A stretch of DNA of 23,642 nucleotides from a virus. Both the position numbers and the translations under genes were made by a program. The notes beneath the pieces were generated by a model. It was not told the DNA's origin and did no database searches. It saw nothing but the letters and a program-made list of their open reading frames with translations. The stretch lies in IMG/VR virus record IMGVR_UViG_3300046318_000111, positions 1-23,642 of that record; one strand, 5' to 3'. Positions 1-8,558 of this stretch are shown piece after piece. The number at the start of each line of letters is the position of its first letter. Positions within the stretch are counted from its first letter, which is position 1.

Positions 1-28
1 CCCTGATAATATTGTTAAAAAGGAAGAT

Positions 29-1021
29 ATGCACTACTGCGCAAAGCACATATTCTCAGAACGCTTCGGTGAAGGTTTGGTAGTTGAAGGTTCACACGCT
101 GAGCCAACAGCAGAAGGCTTGATCGAGTGGTATGATGTTGACTTTGGCGGTACTGTTCGTCGCGTTATGACTGAAAAGGTTAAAGTGATGCACGCTGAGT
201 ATCACATGAACCACAAGAAGAAAATGAAGGAAGAGGTTGAAGAAGCCGCTTCTCACCAAGCTTCCGCAACAATGAAGCACGTTAAGGACGCTACTCCTGG
301 CGAGAAGAAAGCCGCTAAGGACATCAAGCCTGGTATTGCTGGATACCGCGATCGCGTTGCAATGTTAAAGTCCGCTCAAGCTGACGGCCGTCTAAAAGAA
401 GGAAAAGCACACACAGTTCCTAAGACAGCTAAAGAAAAAGACCTTGCCGCTCTTGCTGAGCCAAAAGACAAAATCACTCACGCTGATGTGATGGTTGGCC
501 GTGGTGTTAAGAAAGAAGAAGTTGAGTTGGATGAGGGATTTGAAAATCTTCCTGGCAAAGCAACCCACTTAACAAAGGTCGATGTCCGTCACCCAGAGCA
601 TGGCATTATTTCTGGCAGCACTACTCTCCGTCACCTTGGTGGTAACAAGTATGAAGTCCGAGCCGGCCGCGCAAAAGGTAAGACTATTGCCCTCGATGAC
701 AAGCATGTTCAAAAGTTGAGCATGGAAGAAGTTGAGCTCGACGAAGCGATGATCTCTTACAGCGATTTCCAGTCGAAGATCAAAGCTCACCAGAAAGCTG
801 GCAATCAAATTAAAGACGATAAATATGATAAGAAGAAGGCTTCTTACACTGTGATCGATCAAGAAGGCACGGCCAAAAAGATTACTCACACAGATTCCGG
901 TGTTTCACAACAACACCTGGGAAGCGTGAAACGCGATGACGATGAGTCATCAGAAACCAAACCAACAGAAAAGCGTGGTCGCGGACGCCCAGCAGGGTCT
1001 AAGTCTGGCGCTCGCAACTAA
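29..1021 (+). CDS. Virion/prohead protein with T4 protease-like cleavage sites
   Basis: A 330-residue, Lys/Glu-rich protein. The N-terminal 60 residues form a small beta-rich domain (HYCAKHIFSERFGEG, then IEWYDVDFGG) of a kind I associate with marine T4-type phage proteins. Two acidic motifs, KKEEVELDEG near residue 165 and EEVELDEA near residue 236, each contain LDE followed by G or A. This fits the T4 gp21 prohead-protease consensus (L/I)xE|(A/G/S). The end is basic and Gly/Arg/Pro-rich (KRGRGRPAG). The reading frame stays open to the window edge, so the true start may lie upstream; the ATG at 29 has an AAGGA four bases before it. The next gene follows after 18 bases. A head or prohead component is an inference from the cleavage motifs and the neighbouring structural gene. 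Confidence 0.7.
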   Translation: MHYCAKHIFSERFGEGLVVEGSHAEPTAEGLIEWYDVDFGGTVRRVMTEKVKVMHAEYHMNHKKKMKEEVEEAASHQASATMKHVKDATPGEKKAAKDIKPGIAGYRDRVAMLKSAQADGRLKEGKAHTVPKTAKEKDLAALAEPKDKITHADVMVGRGVKKEEVELDEGFENLPGKATHLTKVDVRHPEHGIISGSTTLRHLGGNKYEVRAGRAKGKTIALDDKHVQKLSMEEVELDEAMISYSDFQSKIKAHQKAGNQIKDDKYDKKKASYTVIDQEGTAKKITHTDSGVSQQHLGSVKRDDDESSETKPTEKRGRGRPAGSKSGARN

Positions 1022-1039
1022 ACCACAAGGAGAACTAAA

Positions 1040-1906
1040 ATGGCACTATGGGGAAACACAGACGCTCTTGTAAGCGCACCAAAATACATCGCTCGCAAGG
1101 CGTTCTTTGATAGCACCGCTGTCAACACGACAGCTGAGACGATTAACATTCTCAGCTCTAACACCGGCTTTGCAACTGGTGATGCTGTCTCGTATAGCAT
1201 TAATGGCGGCACCGTTATCGGTGGCTTGACCAATGCAACCACATACTTCGTTCGCGTTGTTGGTGCTGGTTTGATTGCATTGTATGATACATACGCACAT
1301 GCTATCGATACCGGTGCAACTACAGGTCGTGTTAATATCACTGGTGCGGGCGTTGGCACGCATACTTTACAGCGCACTACCGCAGCAAACGCTTTTGCCG
1401 GTCAACCAGGCATTTTCTTTGTTGATGCTCAAGAAGCACAAGCAACAGAAAACAAAGCTAAGGGTATTACTGGCGCTGGCTGGTGGTCGTACCGTACCTT
1501 TACAGACGCACAATCTACAACTCGCCACAAAGCTGAGTGCTTGATTGCAATGGCTGTAGGTGCTGTTGCTGCAGGTGACGCCGAAGATACAGTTGTCGTC
1601 GACATGGTTATCACTATCGACACACAACCAGCCGATACAACAGTTGATCTGAGCGATAGCACAACTGATACCGCAACATTTACTGTTGAAGCAACTGTTA
1701 ATGCAGATCTTCCATTGAGCTACCAGTGGCAGAAACAAGAAGCTGGCGCTGGTGCATGGGCTAATATCTCAGGTGCAACGTCTGATTCTTACACAACTGG
1801 CGTTCTAACAGTTCTTGCTGACAACACCGATAAGTATCGCGTAGTTGTGTCGGCTGATGCAATCAGCCTCACATCTGACGCTGCTACATTAACTGTACAA
1901 GCTTAA
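1040..1906 (+). CDS. Structural protein with C-terminal Ig-like domain
   Basis: A 288-residue protein preceded by a strong AAGGAG. The start MALWGNTD resembles an opening I associate with virion proteins of marine T4-type phages. Residues 20-125 are Thr/Ala/Gly-rich beta sequence, and residues 145-165 contain GAGWWSYRTFTDAQ. Residues 205-288 form an Ig-like fold: QPADTTVDL, then a YQWQK strand with the core Trp, SYTTGVLTV, and the final YRVVVS strand. Ig-like domains on phage heads and tails usually bind glycans or cell surfaces weakly. It lies directly behind the gene with protease-like sites and is closed by an intrinsic terminator, so the pair probably forms the end of a late structural operon. 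A head decoration or outer capsid protein is the best guess. Confidence 0.75.
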   Translation: MALWGNTDALVSAPKYIARKAFFDSTAVNTTAETINILSSNTGFATGDAVSYSINGGTVIGGLTNATTYFVRVVGAGLIALYDTYAHAIDTGATTGRVNITGAGVGTHTLQRTTAANAFAGQPGIFFVDAQEAQATENKAKGITGAGWWSYRTFTDAQSTTRHKAECLIAMAVGAVAAGDAEDTVVVDMVITIDTQPADTTVDLSDSTTDTATFTVEATVNADLPLSYQWQKQEAGAGAWANISGATSDSYTTGVLTVLADNTDKYRVVVSADAISLTSDAATLTVQA

Positions 1907-1916
1907 TTGTAATAAC

Positions 1917-1940
1917 GGAGGGCTTTGGCCCTCCTCTTTG
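1917..1940 (+). terminator. Rho-independent terminator
   Basis: A perfect 7-bp stem GGAGGGC/GCCCTCC with loop TTTG, followed by TCTTTGTT. It lies ten bases after the stop of the Ig-domain gene. Confidence 0.85.
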
Positions 1941-1947
1941 TTATCAT

Positions 1948-2328
1948 ATGATGGATTTACCCTTTACCGAGCAGAACTTTCTGCTCATTGCTATGCACCA
2001 CTACGATAACACCCAATGCACATCGATTGCAGAGTTCGAAGAGGACCTGCGTCGATTTGCTTATTTGAAGAAGTTATTTGGCCGACATGCTGACAACAAT
2101 GATCTCAAAGAGCGGTTGATTCTCAATCACATTATTGTTTTGTACAATCTGTTTGGTATTGTAGTCGTCGAGATGTTATTTTTTAAGATAGATAAAGAAT
2201 ATTGGAATGTACTAGCTACATTTTTAGTTTATTTGAAACTAATGCCCGAAAGTGTACCTGAGTTTGGTATTCACCTAAAAGATATCACTTTAGATCAACA
2301 CATTCTAACCTTGCTGGAAACCCTATAA
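1948..2328 (+). CDS. Conserved T4-type phage protein of unknown function
   Basis: A 126-residue, mostly helical protein. The segment HHYDNTQCTSIAEFEEDLRR, then LKKLFGR and LKERLILNHIIVLYNLFG, matches my recollection of a small family widely shared by marine T4-like phages. No enzymatic motif is visible. The start is ATG 1948 or ATG 1951; neither has a clear Shine-Dalgarno. The stop overlaps the next start by one base (TAATG), so the two genes are probably translationally coupled. It sits between the structural genes and the lysis pair. Function unknown. Confidence 0.75.
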   Translation: MMDLPFTEQNFLLIAMHHYDNTQCTSIAEFEEDLRRFAYLKKLFGRHADNNDLKERLILNHIIVLYNLFGIVVVEMLFFKIDKEYWNVLATFLVYLKLMPESVPEFGIHLKDITLDQHILTLLETL

Positions 2329-3056
2329 TGGCCTCGATCGTAGACAACCTCATTGCATACCGCGTCCTTTCAATGCTTGTTAAACCATTCATTGAGACTG
2401 ATGCATACAAGTTAGGTATCATTGATGAAAAGGGTCAAAATCTGATTAAGTCACGTGACCTTAAAACACAAGAGCAAAAGGATGCATATACGTACTTGCA
2501 CCGCTTAGTGTTCAATCTGAAAAAATTATTAATGAAATTGCCTGGTGGCGATTCAATGTTAAAGAATTTGGTGGCTGCGTTTTTCTTGGTGAAGGAAAAT
2601 TACAGCACAAGAACGACCACAGTGAGTCAAGAACGCCTGGAAGAGTTGATCAACATGATCGATTCCGGTGTGGTACTCGCCGAAGAGCAGCTAATTGTCG
2701 AAGAGTTTCTCCTAGTAGAGGATGCAGTGGCTAATGTCGCTGGCGCGGGTGTCTCAACTGATGCTCCTGTGATCCGCCGCAAACCTAAGCGGTTTGGTCG
2801 CTTTACAGTAAATGATGAAGTGTACAACCGATTCAGTAACGGCAAAGCAAAATACCGCAAGTGGTCTTCCTACTTGAATTTAGAAGATGATGGAGAGCGC
2901 ACAATATACGAATTTGCCCGTAAGAATCCAAATGGAGTAATTATTTTACATAATGGTAAGAATACAAAGGCAATTCGATTTAATCGTAATGGTGGTGGGT
3001 CGTGGTCTAAATTAAAGCGCCCCTCTAAGCAAATCAACAATGATGTGGTTACTTGA
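2328..3056 (+). CDS. Conserved T4-type phage protein, unknown
   Basis: A 242-residue protein. The N-terminal half (residues 1-85) is helical and well conserved in related phages as I recall it: IAYRVLSMLVKPFIETDAYKLGIID, followed by TYLHRLVFNLKKLL and LPGGDSMLKNLVAAFF. An acidic linker covers residues 95-145. The C-terminal 100 residues are basic (RRKPKRFGRF, then RKWSSYLNLED and a Gly/Ser/Lys tail), suggesting nucleic-acid or virion contact. It is coupled to the preceding gene by TAATG and overlaps the i-spanin start. Function not assigned. Confidence 0.75.
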   Translation: MASIVDNLIAYRVLSMLVKPFIETDAYKLGIIDEKGQNLIKSRDLKTQEQKDAYTYLHRLVFNLKKLLMKLPGGDSMLKNLVAAFFLVKENYSTRTTTVSQERLEELINMIDSGVVLAEEQLIVEEFLLVEDAVANVAGAGVSTDAPVIRRKPKRFGRFTVNDEVYNRFSNGKAKYRKWSSYLNLEDDGERTIYEFARKNPNGVIILHNGKNTKAIRFNRNGGGSWSKLKRPSKQINNDVVT

Positions 3057-3468
3057 ACTCCTCCCACACTGGGTTATCCATTCTACGCTGTTAGCAGCGG
3101 TTGGGGTATTGATAGCAACTCGTCTGATTCCCCTCCTCCCCAATAGAACACTGATTACTGCGACAGCTACGGCTGTCGTTTTGCTTTGCGTGTTTGCTGA
3201 GGGGGCTATATACAATGAGGGCGAATGGAAATTGCGAGTCGCAGCTGCAGAGAATCGAGTGCTGCAAGCGGACGTCAAATCATCGCAAGAGAATGTAAAA
3301 TTGGTAACTAAGACGGTTGAAAAGATTCAGGTCGTCAAAGACGTACAAGTAGTGATTCAGAAAGAGATTGTTGAACAGGCTCCAGTGATTGATGTTGACT
3401 GCCGTATTCCACATGAAGCTATCGATATACACAACAAAGCAGCAAACCGGCCAGAAGGTGTGAAATGA
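3040..3468 (+). CDS. Inner-membrane spanin (i-spanin, Rz-like)
   Basis: A 142-residue protein. Two hydrophobic segments (about residues 12-32 and 38-58) precede a periplasmic coiled-coil region (residues 65-120, heptad-like with many Val/Lys/Glu). I-spanins anchor in the inner membrane, reach across the periplasm and bind an outer-membrane lipoprotein to fuse the membranes at the last step of lysis. The assignment rests on this topology and on the directly following lipoprotein gene, with which it overlaps by ATGA. It starts inside the end of the upstream gene. A single N-terminal transmembrane segment is more usual; two predicted segments are slightly atypical. Confidence 0.7.
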   Translation: MMWLLELLPHWVIHSTLLAAVGVLIATRLIPLLPNRTLITATATAVVLLCVFAEGAIYNEGEWKLRVAAAENRVLQADVKSSQENVKLVTKTVEKIQVVKDVQVVIQKEIVEQAPVIDVDCRIPHEAIDIHNKAANRPEGVK

Positions 3469-3728
3469 AAATTATTGCAATTCTTCTCACATTAGCGCTT
3501 GTAGGGTGCTCTACTCCTGTACCAGTAAAGAGAACTTTTCCGGAGGCTCCACCAATATTGATGAGAGAGTGTCCTAATCTCCAACAGGTACCGGAACAAG
3601 CAAAGCTGAGTGACATGCTATCCACCATTACACAGAACTACTCGTTGTATCATGAATGTCAATACCTAATGAGCAGATGGCAGGAGTGGTACCTGATCCA
3701 GAAGAACATATTTGAAAGCAGCAATTAA
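3465..3728 (+). CDS. Outer-membrane spanin lipoprotein (o-spanin, Rz1-like)
   Basis: An 87-residue protein with a short signal peptide ending in the lipobox LVGC (Cys15). The mature part is typical of phage Rz1-type lipoproteins: a Pro-rich start (STPVPVKRTFPEAPP), a RECPNLQQVP segment, then LSDMLSTITQNYSLYHEC and a helix MSRWQEWY. O-spanins sit in the outer membrane and pair with the i-spanin. The four-base ATGA overlap with the upstream gene supports coupled synthesis. This lysis pair closes the structural block. Confidence 0.85.
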   Translation: MKIIAILLTLALVGCSTPVPVKRTFPEAPPILMRECPNLQQVPEQAKLSDMLSTITQNYSLYHECQYLMSRWQEWYLIQKNIFESSN

Positions 3729-3794
3729 TACATCCTCACAGGGGACATAGTAATTCTCCAGCAGATGAGCTGACCGCGTCAACTTTATCTTGGG

Positions 3795-3823
3795 TTGATA
3801 AAATAATTGGTTTAGTGTATCAT
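3795..3823 (+). promoter_or_regulatory. Sigma70-type promoter for primase operon
   Basis: -35 TTGATA (3795-3800), a 17-base spacer and -10 TATCAT (3818-3823), each hexamer 5/6 to consensus. Transcription would start near 3830, just before the primase gene, fitting an early or middle operon. Confidence 0.7.
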
Positions 3824-3848
3824 CTGAGGATGTTTATAGGATGTTGTG

Positions 3849-4877
3849 ATGACTCTTTTTGTTGATGTGAAGTATGCTGATATGCTCGGGCCAAGGCTAC
3901 GAAATTATAAGCGTAAGGGCGATTTTCTTTGGAATTTCTCATGCCCCGTTTGTGGTGACTCAAAGACCAATAAGTCAAAGGCTCGTGGATATATCTACAA
4001 AGTGAAGACCGGTCTCTTCGTTAAATGTCATAAGTGTGGCTACAGTACCAACTTAGGCAACCTCGTTAAGTATCTTGATCCTGTTATGTACCAAGAGTAC
4101 GTCTTGGAGAACTACAAGGAAAGTGGCGCACCTCGCAGCCACCACAAGGATACCTCAATTGCCATTCCGGCAATTATCAAAACCCCGGAACTAACCGTCT
4201 CGATTCTTGATCCAATCAAGCGTCTTGACTCCCTGCCACTGGACCACCCAGCAGTAAAGTATGTGTTGAAACGGAAGATACCATCAAGGTTCCTGTCTCT
4301 GCTGTATTACGCGCCCAGATTCAAGGCGTATGTAAACTGGGTTGTCCCTGGTAAATTTAGAGACTTGCAGGACGAACACCCTCGGCTAATCATCCCATAC
4401 TTCAACCGTCACGGAAAGTGTTTTGCTTTTCAAGGGAGGGCGTTTGGAAAAGAAGACCCTAAGTACTATACCATCAAGGTTGATGATACGGAAGAAAAGG
4501 TGTTTGGACTTGATAGAGTTAACTTTGCCAAGCGAATCTTCATAACAGAAGGTCCACTCGACTCATTGTTTATTCCAAATGCTATTGCTGTATCTGGTTC
4601 ATCATTTACTACCCCAACGATTGAGTCACTCAAGACCAATTGCACTGTGATCTATGATAATGAGCCAAGATCTAAAGAGCTTACAAATCTGATCAAAAAG
4701 ACAATTGATGCCGGTTTTAGCGTGTGTATGTGGCCGGAGGTTATTGTGGAGAAAGATATCAATGAAATGATATTGGCCGGCAGGACGTCGGAAGAAATAT
4801 TGGAAATCATCAAACAAAACACGTATACTGGGGTTGAAGCGCAGTTGCGCTTCGCGTCATGGAGAAAATGTGAATGA
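3849..4877 (+). CDS. 61: DNA primase, T4 gp61-like (DnaG type)
   Basis: A 342-residue protein, the same length as T4 gp61. It makes RNA primers for lagging-strand synthesis together with the replicative helicase. The N-terminal zinc ribbon is visible as CPVCGDSKTNKSKARGY and CHKCGYSTN (four Cys, about residues 30-62). The TOPRIM domain follows around residues 200-270, with FITEGPLDSLF carrying the conserved metal-binding Glu and AVSGSSFTTPT after it. The start could be GTG 3846 or ATG 3849; the ATG is preferred. The helicase gene is not next to it. The stop overlaps the next ATG by four bases. Confidence 0.93.
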   Translation: MTLFVDVKYADMLGPRLRNYKRKGDFLWNFSCPVCGDSKTNKSKARGYIYKVKTGLFVKCHKCGYSTNLGNLVKYLDPVMYQEYVLENYKESGAPRSHHKDTSIAIPAIIKTPELTVSILDPIKRLDSLPLDHPAVKYVLKRKIPSRFLSLLYYAPRFKAYVNWVVPGKFRDLQDEHPRLIIPYFNRHGKCFAFQGRAFGKEDPKYYTIKVDDTEEKVFGLDRVNFAKRIFITEGPLDSLFIPNAIAVSGSSFTTPTIESLKTNCTVIYDNEPRSKELTNLIKKTIDAGFSVCMWPEVIVEKDINEMILAGRTSEEILEIIKQNTYTGVEAQLRFASWRKCE

Positions 4878-5173
4878 AATTTAAAAAGAAGCCAGTTGTT
4901 ATTGAAGCCATTCAATTTTGGTACAACGATCGTGGTATAGCAGATCTAAAAGAGTTTTGTGGTAGTGAACTAAAGGCTTATGGCAAGGAACGTCATATTC
5001 TTGCTGTCGGTTGGGCTCACGTTGGTACTCTTGAAGATGGTGATGCAACTACCGGGCAGGTGAAGCACGTCGCCACAGAGGGTGATTGGATCATTAGAGG
5101 CGTAAAGGGTGAAATCTATGCCTGTAAGCCGGATATTTTTGAACTAACTTATGAGAGATTGAGTGATGAGTAA
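4874..5173 (+). CDS. Conserved small phage protein
   Basis: A 99-residue protein. It begins MKFKKKPVVIEAIQFW and ends with GDWIIRGVKGEIYACKPDIF followed by ELTYE, a widespread phage family as I recall it with a short beta-barrel-like C-terminal half. No catalytic residues are evident and no function is established to my knowledge. It overlaps the primase stop by ATGA and its own stop lies inside the next gene, so it belongs to a tightly packed operon. Confidence 0.8.
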   Translation: MKFKKKPVVIEAIQFWYNDRGIADLKEFCGSELKAYGKERHILAVGWAHVGTLEDGDATTGQVKHVATEGDWIIRGVKGEIYACKPDIFELTYERLSDE

Positions 5174-5378
5174 TCTTTACAGAATAAATGATGGTGTGTA
5201 CCAACACTTTATAGAGTTCACACCATCTATTAATGACTGCATTTCTATGCAGATAAAAACGAAGTGGACTGGAGCAAATGATCCAGATCAACTACAAAAT
5301 AAATTCCACATCATATTGTCCAAGGAAGAGATGATCGACCTAGGCAATCAACTTATTGAGAGAGCTACATCTTTATAA
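5166..5378 (+). CDS. Hypothetical small protein
   Basis: A 70-residue protein starting at ATG 5166 (a GTG three bases upstream is possible). It overlaps the previous stop. The sequence reads as alternating beta strands (HFIEFTPSINDCISMQIKTK) followed by a helix (SKEEMIDLGNQLIERA). No family recognised. Its stop codon lies within a T4-type late promoter for the next gene. Confidence 0.65.
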   Translation: MSNLYRINDGVYQHFIEFTPSINDCISMQIKTKWTGANDPDQLQNKFHIILSKEEMIDLGNQLIERATSL

Positions 5379-5381
5379 ATA
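5374..5381 (+). promoter_or_regulatory. T4-type late promoter TATAAATA
   Basis: An exact match to the T4 late promoter, placed about 35 bases before the HNH gene and overlapping the preceding stop codon. It would give this endonuclease its own late transcript through the sliding-clamp/gp55-type system. Confidence 0.75.
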
Positions 5382-5415
5382 GTTCTCGTGGGGTGTCCAA
5401 TACTAAGGAGAAAAC

Positions 5416-5994
5416 ATGAGAACCAACTACCGCAAAATTTGGGAAAAATACAACAACCAAACCATTCCAGATGGGTTTGAAATACATCATAAAGATGGTG
5501 ATTTTTTAAATAATGATCCGTTGAATCTTCAACTAGTTACTATTGACGAACACCTTGAAATTCACCGTAAACAAGAAGATTGGGGAGCTGTTCAAGCTAT
5601 TTTAATGAGGATGGATAATCCCGCAGATATTAGCGACGTTGCAAGACGAGCTCAATTACATCGCTTAGAGTGCGGCACGCACAATTTTCAAAAGATGTCA
5701 AAAGAACGTAAGATGGAGGTGGGAGTTGCAGTTGGATTATATACTAGGGATCAAAAACTAGGAATCCATGCTATAAATGCTGATCCAATTTTGGCTCGCG
5801 AAAACGGCCGGCGTGGTGGATTAGTTGCAAAAGAAAAGAATGCGGGATTCTTGAATACCAAATCAGAAAAACACGGTAGTAAGGCGGTTAAAGGCACTTA
5901 CTGGTGGGTTACAAAAGACGGATCAAGAAAACGATCAAAGCAATGTCCCGGTGAGGGATGGGTCAAAGGTACAATATACAAGGAAACACAATGA
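5416..5994 (+). CDS. Free-standing HNH homing endonuclease
   Basis: A 192-residue protein with a strong AAGGAG. The HNH core is at residues 20-50: FEIHHKDGDFLNNDPLNLQL, followed by VTIDEHLEIH, with the paired His, central Asn and distal His visible. The middle is a basic helical DNA-contact region (ENGRRGGLVAKEK). The C-terminus (about residues 158-190) carries YWWVTKDGSRKRSKQCPGEG and then WVKGT, a Trp-Trp...PGxGW module that recurs in two GIY-YIG enzymes of this window. The gene sits directly before thyX, its stop overlapping the thyX ATG by four bases, so it rides in a nucleotide-metabolism operon but also has its own late promoter. It probably nicks or cuts an intronless neighbour gene to spread. 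Confidence 0.85.
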   Translation: MRTNYRKIWEKYNNQTIPDGFEIHHKDGDFLNNDPLNLQLVTIDEHLEIHRKQEDWGAVQAILMRMDNPADISDVARRAQLHRLECGTHNFQKMSKERKMEVGVAVGLYTRDQKLGIHAINADPILARENGRRGGLVAKEKNAGFLNTKSEKHGSKAVKGTYWWVTKDGSRKRSKQCPGEGWVKGTIYKETQ

Positions 5995-6674
5995 AAGTAA
6001 AATTAGTAAGTTATTCGCAACCCACGGAAGATTTTCGTAATCAGGGAATTACAAATGTACAGGAATTAATAGCGTTTTGTGCTAGGGTGTCAAACCCATC
6101 CAACCAATTTAATAATGAAACGTCGGAGAAGTTGATCAAATACTTAGTTAAACATGCTCACTGGTCACCTTTAGAAACTGTGAGTGTTTGCTTAGAGATT
6201 GAGACCACTCGAGATATTGCACGGCAGATCCTTCGTCACAGAAGTTTTAGTTTCCAAGAGTTCAGTCAGCGTTATGCAGACCCAACAAAAGACCTTAGCT
6301 TCGTGCTTCGAGAGTGCAGACTACAAGATCCCAAGAATCGACAGAATAGCGTAGTGGTTGACATGACTACTGATGAAGGTCGTCGACTTGCGTGGCAGTG
6401 GGAGAATATGCAGCAAAAGGTAATCGACACCGCAAAGGATGCATATGAGTGGGCTGTGACACACGGTATTGCAAAAGAGCAAGCACGCGCTGTTCTCCCA
6501 GAGGGTAACACCAAGTCGCGCATGTATGTCAACGGTACTATCCGTTCATGGGTGCACTTCATTGAAGTACGATCTGGTAATGGAACACAGCAGGAGAATA
6601 TTGACATTGCTCGAGCCTGTGCTCAGGCGATCGCAGCTATTTTTCCAATGGCTGGCGACTTTGTCGCTAAGTGA
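5991..6674 (+). CDS. thyX: Flavin-dependent thymidylate synthase ThyX
   Basis: A 227-residue enzyme that methylates dUMP to dTMP using methylenetetrahydrofolate, NAD(P)H and FAD. The family signature RHRxxSxxExSxRY is present as RHRSFSFQEFSQRY (about residues 78-91), and the dUMP-binding C-terminal part includes RAVLPEGNTKSRMYVNGTIR. ATG 5991 is chosen because it follows an AAGGAAA site and forms an ATGA overlap with the HNH gene. T4 itself uses the unrelated ThyA-type enzyme (td), so ThyX here is a non-orthologous replacement. It leads into nrdA and nrdB, giving a dTTP/dNTP supply block. Confidence 0.96.
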   Translation: MKVKLVSYSQPTEDFRNQGITNVQELIAFCARVSNPSNQFNNETSEKLIKYLVKHAHWSPLETVSVCLEIETTRDIARQILRHRSFSFQEFSQRYADPTKDLSFVLRECRLQDPKNRQNSVVVDMTTDEGRRLAWQWENMQQKVIDTAKDAYEWAVTHGIAKEQARAVLPEGNTKSRMYVNGTIRSWVHFIEVRSGNGTQQENIDIARACAQAIAAIFPMAGDFVAK

Positions 6675-6715
6675 TTACTAAATATACCCCCAAATATAAC
6701 GACAAAAGAGGTAAC

Positions 6716-8521
6716 ATGACACAAACGATACACGGTATTACCGTAGATTATAGCAGAGATTCGCTATTAGATGAAATTGGAAAAGAAAGATTAAAAGACT
6801 CATATATGATGGAGGGAGAAACATCTCCCCAAGACCGATACGCTTATGTGTCAAAGGCGTTTTCGAGTAACCCACAGCACGCACAACGATTGTACGATTA
6901 CTCCAGCAAGCATTGGTTGGGTTATTCCACCCCAATTCTTTCGTTTGGGCGCAACTCCGCGGGATTACCTATCTCCTGCTTCCTTGTTAATGTGCATGAT
7001 TCAAAAGAGGGTTTGGTTGATGCTTTGTCAGAAGCAAATTGGTTGTCGATGCTTGGTGGTGGTGTAGGTGTATATTTTGGTACACGCGGTGCAGATGAGA
7101 AGTCAGTTGGAGTGATCCCTCATATGGGTGTTTATGATCGCTCGAGTCTTGCGTACAAGCAAGGTACGACTCGTCGTGGATCATATGCAATGTATTTGGA
7201 TATCAGCCACCCAGACATTGTTGAGTTCTTGGATATGCGTAAGGAGACAGGTGATCAGAATCGTCGTAGCCCTAACCTACACCACGGCGTTAACATTCCC
7301 AATTCGTTCATGGAAATTATTGAGCGATGCATGAAAGATCCACAGGCAGATGATTCGTGGGAGCTACGTGACCCGATGTCGGGTAAGCTACACGAGACCG
7401 TATCAGCAAAGGCACTGTGGACTGCCTTGCTCGAGCTTCGTGCAGGAGCCGGCCGTGGCGAGCCTTACGTTCACTTCATTGACAACGTTAACAACGCACT
7501 GCGTCCAATTCTCAAAGAGCGTGGTTACAAGGTTGTTCAATCGAATCTGTGTTCCGAGATTGAATTGATGACTGACAAAGATACTACTGCTGTGTGCTGC
7601 TTGTCTTCGATCAACCTCGAGCGTTGGGATGAGTACAAAGATAACTACCAATTCTTCCGTGATGTTATGGAGATGTTGGATAACGTGTTGCAGTACTTCA
7701 TCGACAATGCTCCTAAGCAGATCGCACGTGCAATCAAGTCTGCTATTGAAGAGCGTTCTGTCGGTCTTGGTGTGATGGGTTTCCACTCATACTTGCAAAA
7801 GAACATGATTGCATTTGATGGAGTGATGGCTAAAGGTGCAAACAATCGCATCTTCAAGCAGTTCCAGACCATGGTTGAACGCGCTAACCTAGAGCTCGGC
7901 GCTGAGCGTGGATCTCCAAAGTGGTTAGAAGGTACCGGTTTGCGTTTTGCTCACACATCCGCTCTTGCTCCTACTGCAACGAATGCTTTGATCTGTGGTA
8001 ATGTAAGCCCGTCAGCAGAACCATGGCGAGCAAACGCTTTCCGTCAAGACACGCTGTCTGGTACGTTTATCCAGAAGAACAAGCACTTGGATGCATTGCT
8101 GAAAGCAAAAGCGGAAGCTGGTGAGTGTAACTATGATGATGCTTGGTTGCACATTGTGCAAAACGATGGATCTGTTCAGGGCTTGGATTGCTTGACACAA
8201 ATTGAAAAAGATGTGTTCAAGACTGCATCAGAGATTGATCAGTTGTGGGCCGTCGAGCACGTTGCTGATCGTCAACCGTTTATTGACCAAGGACAGTCAT
8301 TCAATGTGTTCATTCGTCCAGACACAAGCATTGCTAAACTGCACGCTATTCACTTTATGGCCTGGCGCCGCGGCGTTAAGGCAATGTACTACGTTCGCAC
8401 AGAGAAGCTAGCAAACACTGATAAGGTTGGCAAACGAGTGGAGCGGGTCAGGATTGAAGATGAGGTAGAGCAACTTAGGCAGATTGCGGAGGATGGTATG
8501 TGCCTGAGTTGTGAAGGTTGA
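6716..8521 (+). CDS. nrdA: Class Ia ribonucleotide reductase large subunit NrdA
   Basis: A 601-residue catalytic subunit that reduces ribonucleoside diphosphates. ATG 6716 follows AGAGG; the upstream GTG 6671 lacks a good site. The active site is visible: a substrate Cys in ISCFLV, the NLCSEI loop carrying Asn, radical Cys and Glu, a second redox Cys in AVCCLSSINLE, the Tyr pair of the radical path in KAMYYVRTEK, and the C-terminal redox tail CLSCEG. It is much shorter than E. coli or T4 NrdA (about 750-760). The missing part is N-terminal, so the ATP-cone allosteric domain is absent and the enzyme is likely released from dATP feedback. A GIY-YIG gene separates it from nrdB. Confidence 0.96.
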   Translation: MTQTIHGITVDYSRDSLLDEIGKERLKDSYMMEGETSPQDRYAYVSKAFSSNPQHAQRLYDYSSKHWLGYSTPILSFGRNSAGLPISCFLVNVHDSKEGLVDALSEANWLSMLGGGVGVYFGTRGADEKSVGVIPHMGVYDRSSLAYKQGTTRRGSYAMYLDISHPDIVEFLDMRKETGDQNRRSPNLHHGVNIPNSFMEIIERCMKDPQADDSWELRDPMSGKLHETVSAKALWTALLELRAGAGRGEPYVHFIDNVNNALRPILKERGYKVVQSNLCSEIELMTDKDTTAVCCLSSINLERWDEYKDNYQFFRDVMEMLDNVLQYFIDNAPKQIARAIKSAIEERSVGLGVMGFHSYLQKNMIAFDGVMAKGANNRIFKQFQTMVERANLELGAERGSPKWLEGTGLRFAHTSALAPTATNALICGNVSPSAEPWRANAFRQDTLSGTFIQKNKHLDALLKAKAEAGECNYDDAWLHIVQNDGSVQGLDCLTQIEKDVFKTASEIDQLWAVEHVADRQPFIDQGQSFNVFIRPDTSIAKLHAIHFMAWRRGVKAMYYVRTEKLANTDKVGKRVERVRIEDEVEQLRQIAEDGMCLSCEG

Positions 8522-8558
8522 AATCTCTGTACTACTAAATAAGAGTAAGGAGAATACA

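Noticed and set aside
3730-3833. Nine-bp inverted repeat ACATCCTCA/TGAGGATGT enclosing two small hairpins before the primase gene
   Set aside because: It brackets a good sigma70 promoter whose transcript would start near 3830, so most of the structure would not be in the RNA; probably chance.
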